The position numbers were made by a program, and so were the translations under genes. Below, in pieces: positions 53,866 through 61,169 of a stretch of DNA of 64,000 nucleotides (the first letter of the stretch is position 1; each line of letters begins with the position of its first letter). Origin of the DNA: CBDBND01 sp965262665 (GTDB taxonomy: Bacteria; Pseudomonadota; Alphaproteobacteria; Rhodospirillales; Rhodospirillaceae); NCBI GenBank assembly GCA_965262665.1, contig CBDHFR010000004.1, positions 3,782,001 to 3,846,000 of the forward strand, written 5' to 3'. The notes under the pieces were generated by a model. It was given only the letters and a program-made list of their open reading frames with translations, was not told the DNA's origin and ran no database searches.

Positions 53866-54487
53866 TTACTGTTCAAGCTCGAACGTGATGACCACTTGGT
53901 TGTTGTAGCGTCGGGCGGGGCCGGCCATCGACAATCTTAGGTTTGTACTTCCACCGGGCGAGAGCGCGCTCAGCGGCGCGTTCGAAATAACCCGTCGGTT
54001 CGGCTGCGACGACGATAATGTCTTCTACCCCGCCGCTTTCCATGATTGTGAATTCCAATTGTACCCAGCCGTTGATGCCGCGCGAGGCAGCCCGCTGAGG
54101 ATATTGCGGTGGCACTCTAACCAAAGGAATGGCATCTCCGTCCGTGGGAGCGGCCAGACCAGAGCGGTCCAAATTAAGGCCGCGGGAAAGGGCTGGTGCG
54201 TTGATGCCAAGCCCGCCTGAATTTGGGGCCGTGTTGGTTGCCAGATTCATCGGCGGTGGCGGTGGTGGCGCATCTGGTTTGTCCGGCCGGTCGGGCAACT
54301 GCCGGTCTTTTGCCTGAATCGACTCATCGCGGTCTACACGGGTGAAATCGATGGCGGCACCCTGCACTTCTTCCGTGATGGCATCCATGCCGTGGGTGAT
54401 GAGGTAGTTCATCAGCCAAAACAGGGCAATGGTGACGGCAACGGCGAGGGGAATGGAAACCCCTATGCGCATCGTGTTGGATTTCAT
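53866..54487 (-). CDS. tonB: TonB-family energy transducer (frameshift near the C-terminus)
   Basis: Starting at ATG 54487 (AGGGAG upstream), the protein has a membrane anchor (IPLAVAVTIALFWLMNYLI), a short proline-rich region (PDKPDAPPPPPPMNL) and the TonB C-terminal domain (QYPQRAASRGINGWVQLEFT, FERAAERALARWKYKPKIVD). As written, the frame ends with RPRPTLQQPSGHHVRA at 53873. Removing one C from the CCCC tract (53917-53920 on the plus strand) gives ARRYNNQVVITFELEQ and stop at 53866, the expected TonB end. This is most likely a real or artificial one-base insertion. Confidence 0.85.
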
Positions 54488-54581
54488 CGCTAACTCCCTG
54501 TCTGGTGCTCCACCCATATCATAGGACGGGACCCGGAGGTCGATCCTTGGCTCCTAATACCCCGGTTTCCCGGGTGGTGTC

Positions 54582-54986
54582 TTAATCCTTTTCTGTCGCG
54601 ATGGCGGTCGCCGGCGCTCCCGCTTGCCGGACTTGGTCCATCACCTGCATCAGAATACCAGATTTTGACTTTTCGTCTGCCTGAATAACTACGGAACCCA
54701 GCGGATTTTCAGCCAGGAGCTTTTCAACTCCGGCCCGGACGGCTCGGACATCCACTTCCTTATTGTCCATCCAGACGGAATCACCTGGTCCGACGGCAAT
54801 CAGAATGCTCACTCGGCGCTGGTCTTCCGCCGTTTCCGCCGGCGGGCGGATGACTTCCAGGCCCGATTGTTTGACGAAGGTTGCGGTCACAATGAAGAAA
54901 ATCAGCATGATAAAGACGATGTCGAGCATCGGGGTCATGTCGACGGCGGCTTCGTCTTTGTCCTTGGCTGCTAATCGGGATGCCAT
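54582..54986 (-). CDS. exbD: ExbD-family biopolymer transport protein (second copy)
   Basis: The 134-residue protein has one N-terminal membrane helix with the essential Asp in DMTPMLDIVFIMLIFF and a periplasmic domain ending MDQVRQAGAPATAIA. Family knowledge: ExbD forms the proton channel with ExbB and energises TonB. This copy is 12 bp after the first exbD and differs from it at many sites (SGLEVIRPPAE against RGLDVTRPDSD), so the pair is not a recent duplicate. It precedes tonB by about 95 bp. Confidence 0.95.
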   Translation of the reverse strand: MASRLAAKDKDEAAVDMTPMLDIVFIMLIFFIVTATFVKQSGLEVIRPPAETAEDQRRVSILIAVGPGDSVWMDNKEVDVRAVRAGVEKLLAENPLGSVVIQADEKSKSGILMQVMDQVRQAGAPATAIATEKD

Positions 54987-54998
54987 TTCAATGCTCCG

Positions 54999-55397
54999 TC
55001 AGTTGAGTTCAGCGATGGATACACCGGCCGAACCGGCTAAGCGGGCCTGGTCCATCACACCGACCAAGAGGCTACTTTCGGATTCCGGATGGGCCTGGAC
55101 CACAACCGAACTGTCTGGATTTTCCGCGATCAAACGCTCCACATTGGCCCGGACTGCCCGAATGTCGACGTCACGGCCCTCCATGGATATCGTTCCGGCT
55201 TGCGATATGGAAACCAGAATGGTCACGGTTTGGGTTTCAGGCGGATCGTCCGAATCTGGCCGCGTCACGTCCAGCCCCCGTTCGTTGACGAAAGTGGCAG
55301 TCACGATAAAGAAGATCAGCATGATGAAGACGATGTCGAGCATGGGAGTCATGTCGACTTCGGCTTCTTCCCCTCCGGCTTTGCGACGTTTTGCCAC
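54999..55397 (-). CDS. exbD: ExbD-family biopolymer transport protein (first copy)
   Basis: The 132-residue protein has the same architecture: VDMTPMLDIVFIMLIFFIVT with the proton-path Asp, then RGLDVTRPDSDDPPETQTVT and a C-terminal MDQARLAGSAGVSIAELN. Both copies keep the Asp, so both could work in the channel, possibly as a heterodimer. It is 11 bp after exbB. Having two exbD genes in one TonB2-type operon is the notable point. Confidence 0.95.
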   Translation of the reverse strand: MAKRRKAGGEEAEVDMTPMLDIVFIMLIFFIVTATFVNERGLDVTRPDSDDPPETQTVTILVSISQAGTISMEGRDVDIRAVRANVERLIAENPDSSVVVQAHPESESSLLVGVMDQARLAGSAGVSIAELN

Positions 55398-55408
55398 TGC
55401 GGATCTCC

Positions 55409-55933
55409 TTAGTGATCGAGCTCAAGGCGGTCAGACATCTCAAGCACTTCTGTCTGAGCCTTACGGGCTAAGCGGAAGCTGAAATAAAGCCCGGACAAGG
55501 CCGCAACCATGCCGGACATGGTCGGTATGGTGGCCTTGGACACGCCGCCAGCCATGGCCCTGGGATTGGAAGATCCAGTAATCGCCATCACATCGAACAC
55601 TTCGACCATACCTGTTACCGTTCCCAGCAGGCCGAACATGGGACAAAGTGCCACCAGGGTGGCGACCATACCTAGTCCCATGGTGGCATTTTCCCGCACA
55701 ACTGAGATCAGTTGATTGCGAACCTGGCGGGCATGCCATGACTTACGGTCAGGACGGGCCTTCCACTGGCGGGTCACGTCTTCGACGACGCGCTGATGAA
55801 ACACCGTGAAGTAAATAAACCGCTCCATGATCAGCGCCCACATAAAGAACGTGATCACCATAATGGCGTTGAGAACAGGCCCGCCCTTTTCCAGGAACTG
55901 CTGGATCTGGCCGAAGACGTCAAACTCGCTCAT
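55409..55933 (-). CDS. exbB: ExbB/TolQ/MotA-family proton channel protein
   Basis: The 174-residue inner-membrane protein has three helices; the second and third carry ATMGLGMVATLVALCPMFGL and LLGTVTGMVEVFDVM with the Thr/Pro features of the family, and the conserved GGVSKATIPTMSGMVAALSG. Family knowledge: the ExbB pentamer encloses ExbD and converts proton flow into force on TonB. It overlaps the stop of the upstream long MotA/TolQ gene by one base (TAATG-type junction) and precedes the exbD pair. Confidence 0.95.
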   Translation of the reverse strand: MSEFDVFGQIQQFLEKGGPVLNAIMVITFFMWALIMERFIYFTVFHQRVVEDVTRQWKARPDRKSWHARQVRNQLISVVRENATMGLGMVATLVALCPMFGLLGTVTGMVEVFDVMAITGSSNPRAMAGGVSKATIPTMSGMVAALSGLYFSFRLARKAQTEVLEMSDRLELDH

Positions 55934-57300
55934 TAGGCCCTCTCGGCGTGACCGGCAATAATTCCGGCGCTCTGTTCTTCAAGCACCTCAACAACGGCCT
56001 TGGACCGGCCTGAGGCGATGGAATGCAACAGGATCAACGGAATAGCCGAAACGAGACCCATAACAGTAGTCATGAGGGCTTGGGAAATACCACCTGCCAT
56101 CATCTTCGGATCGCCGGTCCCGAACAGGGTGATCGCCTGGAAGGTCTCGATCATCCCAGTCACCGTGCCCAGCAGTCCCAGCATGGGCGAAATGGCCGCC
56201 AGCACCTTGATAGTCGACAGGCCGCGCTCCAGAGCGGGCAATTCCTTGAGAATGGCATCATCCAGTTTGAGCTGAAGATTTTCCACGTCCAAACCGCTAT
56301 TTCGCTCATAGGTCTGCATGATGCGGCCAAGCGGATTATTGGGATTGCCTGTGGATTGCTTCTTCTGGGCTCCGACGCGAGCCGCTGCCATGGACAGGCT
56401 GACGATTCTGACCATGGACAACGTGATACCAAGGACAAGAAGAATCATAATGACCACGCCAACGAGACCGCCTTGGTCGATGCGTTCCCGCAAGGAAGGC
56501 GTTTGGATCAGCAAGCCCAGCAAGGCGCCACGGGAGGGATCGACGGCCGCCGTCACAACGCCAGACTGTGCGTTGAAAAGGTCCTCTCCAGCACCGACAA
56601 ATAGAGCACCCGGTTGACGGGACAATTCGGTCAGCCGTTCAGTTTCCGGCAGGTAATCGACAAATTTTGCATCGGAAAGGGCCGTAAACGGTCCGATGCG
56701 GACGACGGAGGCCGTTCGCTCGTTGCCGTCAACGGATACCACAGGCGCCTGATAGCGAACCACCTGACCTTGTTGCGTGGCCTCTTCAAGCAGTGTGTAC
56801 CAAAGCGTTTCGAGCTGCGCGAGTTCCGGCAATTCGGTGCTTTGCGCCAGTTCGTCGATGGCCTCATCCCGGTTGGGCAGTTGTGAACTGATGATCGATT
56901 GGCGCAACTGGCCGCGGGTGTCCCCAGCAACTTGGCGCACCACGCCGAACAACTCACCGAAGGCGCCTAGGCGCTCTTCGAGAATAGCTTCGAGTTCGGC
57001 CAAACGGATTTCTTGTTCCTGGAACGTCGCTTCCAGCTGTTCGCTTAAGCGTTCCTCACGTACCACGGCCGCTTTGGCGTCATCGAGCAATCGTTGCTGC
57101 TGGTTACGGGCGCGCTGAAACTCGCCAACGCGATTTTCATTGGCCTGGTTGTCGGTGGTGCGCCCTTGGCGGACACGGTTGAGGAGTTCTTGAAGGGACT
57201 GGGCGGGAGCGGACGCTTGCGCCCAGGCGAGGGGTGCCGCTGCCGCCAGTCCGGCGGCCATCAATACAGCGGCGGTCAAAGTCTTGGTCGTACGTTTCAT
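55933..57300 (-). CDS. Long MotA/TolQ/ExbB-family protein (TtpC-like)
   Basis: Starting at ATG 57300 (MKRTTKTLTAAVLMAAGLAA) the protein has about 455 residues. A signal peptide is followed by a long periplasmic coiled coil (VREERLSEQLEATFQEQEIR), then the ExbB-like channel domain at the C-terminus (ISPMLGLLGTVTGMIETFQA and MAGGISQALMTTVMGLVSAI). Family knowledge: in Vibrio TonB2 systems such a protein, TtpC, is required with ExbB2, ExbD2 and TonB2. The start overlaps the DUF3450 stop (ATGA), indicating coupled translation. Confidence 0.92.
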   Translation of the reverse strand: MKRTTKTLTAAVLMAAGLAAAAPLAWAQASAPAQSLQELLNRVRQGRTTDNQANENRVGEFQRARNQQQRLLDDAKAAVVREERLSEQLEATFQEQEIRLAELEAILEERLGAFGELFGVVRQVAGDTRGQLRQSIISSQLPNRDEAIDELAQSTELPELAQLETLWYTLLEEATQQGQVVRYQAPVVSVDGNERTASVVRIGPFTALSDAKFVDYLPETERLTELSRQPGALFVGAGEDLFNAQSGVVTAAVDPSRGALLGLLIQTPSLRERIDQGGLVGVVIMILLVLGITLSMVRIVSLSMAAARVGAQKKQSTGNPNNPLGRIMQTYERNSGLDVENLQLKLDDAILKELPALERGLSTIKVLAAISPMLGLLGTVTGMIETFQAITLFGTGDPKMMAGGISQALMTTVMGLVSAIPLILLHSIASGRSKAVVEVLEEQSAGIIAGHAERA

Positions 57301-58106
57301 TGTGCGGCCTTCGGTGCATCGATAGGCAAAAGAAGAAGATCGGGGGCGGCCTGTTCTCGGGCAATCGAGAGAGCCTGTTTCACCGGTGTCACGAAACCGG
57401 AATCGATCGCTTCCCACTGCCTAGTGTCTTGATTCCAGCGGGCAATTTGCTCGTCATCGAGAGTCTTATAGTAGAGCGCAACCCGGCCAACCCGAAGGAA
57501 GTCCACGGTGATTTGACGGCCGTCAGGGGTGCTCACCACCCCACGGGTCCCTTCGATGGTGCGGCCATATTCGTTTTCGATCTGATAGGCTTCAAGCACC
57601 CGTCGGAATTTTTCAGCGGGGCTGGCGTCGGCTCGCAGCATAAGTACTTGCAAGTTTTGGATCCGCTGCCGGCGTTCCTCGATCAGGAAGGGCACGTCCA
57701 ATTCGACAAATTGATCAAGCCCTTCGACCATGCGCAGCATCAAGGGAACAACTTCGCGGTCGATTGTCGTCACCCGGTCGATATCGCGCTGGGTAACCGT
57801 AATTTCCGCTACCTGAGCGGCGATCAGTTCGCGCAGCTGATTGTTATAGACCCGCAAGGTATCAAGCTGTTGTAGGACAGCTTTGTATTCGGATTCGAGA
57901 GACGCGGTCTGATCATCGAGATCGTTGATCCGTTCCTGCGACTGAGCGCCCTCGGCTTGGGCGGTCATGACTTCCTGTTTGTTGGCTTCCAGTGCCTGCG
58001 CCCATGCGGACGGCCCACTGGCAAGCGAAAATACCAGTGCTACGGCGAGCCCGGCGATACCGGCCCTGGCTCGAGCCGACGTGCAAATTTCCATAGCGTT
58101 CCGCAT
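57297..58106 (-). CDS. DUF3450 exported coiled-coil protein, first gene of the TonB2-type operon
   Basis: The 269-residue protein has a signal peptide (AGIAGLAVALVFSLASGPSA, cut before QALEAN) and a coiled coil (QSQERINDLDDQTASLESEY), then a beta-rich region with VDFLRVGRVALYYKTLDDEQ. This is the DUF3450 pattern found at the head of TonB2-type operons. Its role is unknown; position suggests periplasmic support of the TtpC-like protein, with which it overlaps by four bases. Confidence 0.92.
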   Translation of the reverse strand: MRNAMEICTSARARAGIAGLAVALVFSLASGPSAWAQALEANKQEVMTAQAEGAQSQERINDLDDQTASLESEYKAVLQQLDTLRVYNNQLRELIAAQVAEITVTQRDIDRVTTIDREVVPLMLRMVEGLDQFVELDVPFLIEERRQRIQNLQVLMLRADASPAEKFRRVLEAYQIENEYGRTIEGTRGVVSTPDGRQITVDFLRVGRVALYYKTLDDEQIARWNQDTRQWEAIDSGFVTPVKQALSIAREQAAPDLLLLPIDAPKAAQ

Positions 58107-58542
58107 GTGTGCGGTCCCCTTTTCCCTAACAGCGATTACCGAATCCTACCCTTGTGGGGGGTCTTATGATTCGCACGAGGTCACCCGCCTTCCCCAGGCC
58201 GGGCAACACGACCGTATCCATGGACCACCGCCCACCTTCGAATCAACCATTTATTCACTACAACGCTGACCAAAAGCGGCAAAATCACGTGAGCGCAGGA
58301 AAAATCCGTATTCAGGCACATCTAAATCCGCTGTCCTGCCAGGCTCACAAATTGATTCAGTGGATAGATTTATGACGATTCGCGGGCACCAGTCCTTGGG
58401 GTCCGCCGCCTTATAAGGGATCACGGGTCCAACGTACCCAGTCCTTAACGGTAGGTGTCCAACGCGTGAACGCAATTGCGCCACATTGATAATATTCGCC
58501 GCATGGTGTCAATTTCTGGTCAGAGTCAGCCTGGATTTTCCG
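58107..58542. other. Intergenic region upstream of the TonB2-type operon
   Basis: No gene or RNA is recognised over about 436 bp. It should carry the promoter of the operon, since DUF3450 is its first gene and no other gene reads into it from the right except marR, which ends here on the same strand. I see no Fur-box-like palindrome that I would defend. Confidence 0.5.
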
Positions 58543-58980
58543 TTAGCGATCGTCGGCCTGAAAATTATCCACCATCTGTCCGAGCAGGTGGAAGAGAAGG
58601 TCTTGGTCGGCTGGCGGCAATCCTGCCAACGCCGTCTTAGGGACCTGCCGGGCCTTTTCCATGAGGTCTTTCTTGAAGCTCTTTGCTCTATCGGTGAGGT
58701 GGATCATAGCGCGGCGTTTATCAGTGGGGTCAGCGCTACGGCGAATGAGGCCGTCCCGCTCCATCCGGTTGAGGGTATTGGCCATGGTTGGTTGTTCGAC
58801 TTGAATGCGTTTGCACAGTTCCGCCTGGGTCAGGCCGTCTTGCTCGTACAACATGACCAAGGCCGGAAACTGTCCGGGTAAGACATGATAATCAGCAAGA
58901 TGTTGTTCGAGAGCACGGTCGAAGAGGCGGCTAAGTAATCCGATTTGATAGCCCAAAGCATCCTGTCGCCGGATTGCCAT
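58543..58980 (-). CDS. MarR-family transcriptional regulator
   Basis: The 145-residue protein has the winged-helix MarR pattern: LADYHVLPGQFPALVMLYEQ, recognition region DGLTQAELCKRIQVEQPTMA and NTLNRMERDGLIRRSADPTD, then wing KRRAMIHLT. Family knowledge: MarR dimers bind palindromes and respond to small phenolic or oxidative ligands. The target is not known. It sits upstream of the TonB2-type operon on the same strand, 436 bp away, so control of that operon is possible but not shown. Confidence 0.93.
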   Translation of the reverse strand: MAIRRQDALGYQIGLLSRLFDRALEQHLADYHVLPGQFPALVMLYEQDGLTQAELCKRIQVEQPTMANTLNRMERDGLIRRSADPTDKRRAMIHLTDRAKSFKKDLMEKARQVPKTALAGLPPADQDLLFHLLGQMVDNFQADDR

Positions 58981-59097
58981 TTGCGCCGCTCCTCATTGCC
59001 CTACCATCTGAGCCCTATGGTCCGGCCAACTTCAATCGCATGCAATGGTTTTTTTACGGAAATAAGGCAGGCGTTTTGACGCGGACCGGGACGTGAC

Positions 59098-59472
59098 TCA
59101 TTGCGATTGGCGCGTTCCGACTGGGCTGTAGCCTTTTTGCGTCATGCATCGGTCAACCAGGACATTATAAAGCGTGCTTGTGTCGGATCGTTCAGCGATG
59201 GCCATGGTGTCGTCGCCTCTGGGATTGAACGGGCCGGGACCGCCAGTATCCAATACGCCGTATCCGGATCGATCCGCCCGCCTTAATTCCAACGTTGATT
59301 CCTCGGCGCGCAATTGGCAGGCCGCGAAATCACCTTTTGTCAGGGATTCATTTTTCGCCGGATGATGCCAACCACCGGTTGGTGCAGCACATGCAGATAA
59401 GAGTCCTGCCAACAGCATCGCCCTCACAACATGACCATGTCCGCGCCGCTGGCATTCGTTTTTCTTGACCAT
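59098..59472 (-). CDS. Small lipoprotein of unknown function
   Basis: From ATG 59472 (MVKKNECQRRGHGHVVRAML) the protein has 124 residues. A lipoprotein signal ends LLAGLLSAC, with Cys as the probable acylated residue, then a short domain with CQLRAEESTLELRRADRSGY and VDRCMTQKGYSPVG. The late Cys-Met pattern (RCMxxKGY) is common in small proteobacterial lipoproteins. The function is unknown. It diverges from the MaoC gene with about 70 bp between. Confidence 0.8.
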   Translation of the reverse strand: MVKKNECQRRGHGHVVRAMLLAGLLSACAAPTGGWHHPAKNESLTKGDFAACQLRAEESTLELRRADRSGYGVLDTGGPGPFNPRGDDTMAIAERSDTSTLYNVLVDRCMTQKGYSPVGTRQSQ

Positions 59473-59545
59473 CCTAAGCCGACCTGATTGGGTGCCGCCC
59501 AAACTCCGTGATCCATTATACATGTTAAGTGAAAGGTAATGTCGC

Positions 59546-59983
59546 ATGGCTCCAGCCGGCCACCAAGATGGCTCCTATTTTGAAGACCTCGAAGAGGGAG
59601 CAACAGCAAGCTTTACGAAGACAGTGACAGAGGCAGACATCGTCAAGTACGCTGAGATTTCGGGAGATACCAATCCGGTCCATCTCGACGCCGACTATGC
59701 TGCCGGCACCATGTTCAAAGAACGCATCGCTCACGGCATGCTGACGGCCGGATTTATCTCGGCGGTTTTCGGCACCAGATTACCCGGACCCGGGTCCATC
59801 TATGTCAACCAGTCGCTCAAATTCAGGGCGCCGGTGAAAATCGGTGATGAGGTCACCGCTACGGTGGCTGTGACCGGCAAGCTGCCTGAAAAGAAATTTG
59901 TGACCTTCTCAACGGTATGTACCGTCGGCGGCAAATCTGTTCTTGAAGGCGAGGCCACCTTGATGGTTCCGTCCAAGGGCTAG
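59546..59983 (+). CDS. MaoC-family (R)-specific enoyl-CoA hydratase-like protein
   Basis: The 145-residue hot-dog fold protein has the MaoC hydratase motif: FTKTVTEADIVKYAEISGDT, then NPVHLDADYAAGTMFKERIA and HGMLTAGFISAVFG, with the catalytic Asp and His pair (DTNPVH...AHGML). Family knowledge: such enzymes hydrate (R)-enoyl-CoA or act in acyl-CoA catabolism and PHA metabolism. It is followed by ribF after 17 bp; the pair may be cotranscribed. Confidence 0.93.
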   Translation: MAPAGHQDGSYFEDLEEGATASFTKTVTEADIVKYAEISGDTNPVHLDADYAAGTMFKERIAHGMLTAGFISAVFGTRLPGPGSIYVNQSLKFRAPVKIGDEVTATVAVTGKLPEKKFVTFSTVCTVGGKSVLEGEATLMVPSKG

Positions 59984-60000
59984 ACCCTGTGTAGGTGACT

Positions 60001-60996
60001 ATGCGCCTCCTTCGCCACATCGATGACATTCCAGAAGCACTCAAAGGGGGTGTTGTCGCCCTTGGTAACTTTGATGGTTTGCATTTGGGTCACCAAGCCG
60101 TCATCGGAAAAGCCATTGAGATCGCCAAACAGAACAATGTTGCCTCTGCGGTGATGACGTTTGAGCCCCATCCACGAGCCTTTTTCACACCAAACCAAGA
60201 CGCGTTCAGGCTGAGCCCGTTCCGTATCAAATACCGGCTCATTCAGGCCATGGGGATTGATTATCTTTACGTTCAACGTTTCGATGCCGCGTTCTCCAGC
60301 CATACCGCTGACGCTTTTGTTGACCAATTTCTTAATGACGGATTTGGCGTATCTCATGTGGTTGTCGGGTACGACTATGTCTTCGGTAACAAGCGGGGCG
60401 GCAATGCTGCTTTTCTTAAGTCACGGGCACAACGGGCGGGCTTCGGTGTCACCGCCGTGGAAGAATTCAGAATCGACGCCACCGCCCAGGTTTCATCCAC
60501 GGCGATACGGGAATTCCTAGCAGAGGGCGCCTGTCAGGATGCCGGCCGCTTGCTCGGCCGCTACTGGGAGGTGGCTGGCCGCGTTGAACATGGGGACCAA
60601 CGGGGCCGCCATCTGGGTTTTCCTACTGCTAACCTGCCCATGGGGGAGTACCTCCACCCGCGCCAGGGCGTCTATGCCGTGCGCGCCGGTGTTGACCGGG
60701 GTGGCCAGACCATTTGGTATGACGCTGTCGCCAATTTCGGCCGGCGGCCCACCTTCGATAAGACCGACGTCTTGTTTGAGGTTCATTTCTTCGATTTTGA
60801 CGAAGACCTGTATCAGCGCCAGGTGCGGGTCGCACTGGTGGAATTTATTCGCCCGGAGCAAAAATTCGACGGCGTTGAGTCCCTCAAGGCTCAACTGGTC
60901 AAGGATTGTGCCCGAGCGCGAGAGATTCTGGCCGCCCAGGCCTTTCCGGCCAATCCTCAACCCTATGTCCCGGTGGGGAAGAATACGGACAGTTAA
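60001..60996 (+). CDS. ribF: Bifunctional riboflavin kinase / FAD synthetase
   Basis: The 331-residue protein starts at ATG 60001 (MRLLRHIDDIPEALKG). The N-terminal adenylyltransferase domain has LGNFDGLHLGHQAVIGKA near residue 21, and the C-terminal flavokinase domain has HGDQRGRHLGFPTANLP and DAVANFGRRPTF. It makes FMN and then FAD. A GTG at 59995 is in frame but has no better ribosome site. ileS begins 173 bp downstream; ribF-ileS is a conserved proteobacterial pair. Confidence 0.95.
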   Translation: MRLLRHIDDIPEALKGGVVALGNFDGLHLGHQAVIGKAIEIAKQNNVASAVMTFEPHPRAFFTPNQDAFRLSPFRIKYRLIQAMGIDYLYVQRFDAAFSSHTADAFVDQFLNDGFGVSHVVVGYDYVFGNKRGGNAAFLKSRAQRAGFGVTAVEEFRIDATAQVSSTAIREFLAEGACQDAGRLLGRYWEVAGRVEHGDQRGRHLGFPTANLPMGEYLHPRQGVYAVRAGVDRGGQTIWYDAVANFGRRPTFDKTDVLFEVHFFDFDEDLYQRQVRVALVEFIRPEQKFDGVESLKAQLVKDCARAREILAAQAFPANPQPYVPVGKNTDS

Positions 60997-61169
60997 GGTG
61001 CGCTTGCCTCAATCCCTCCGCCCTGCTATCTCCCCGTCCATGACCGATGCTCGAGCCATAGCGCTGATCGCTGAGCGAATTACCGTCCCGGTCCTGTAAG
61101 GCAGGATCGGGTATTCCCGTGCGCTTTTTTCCCGTATTGAAAACACTACTCAGCCGGAATCTGCGGATA

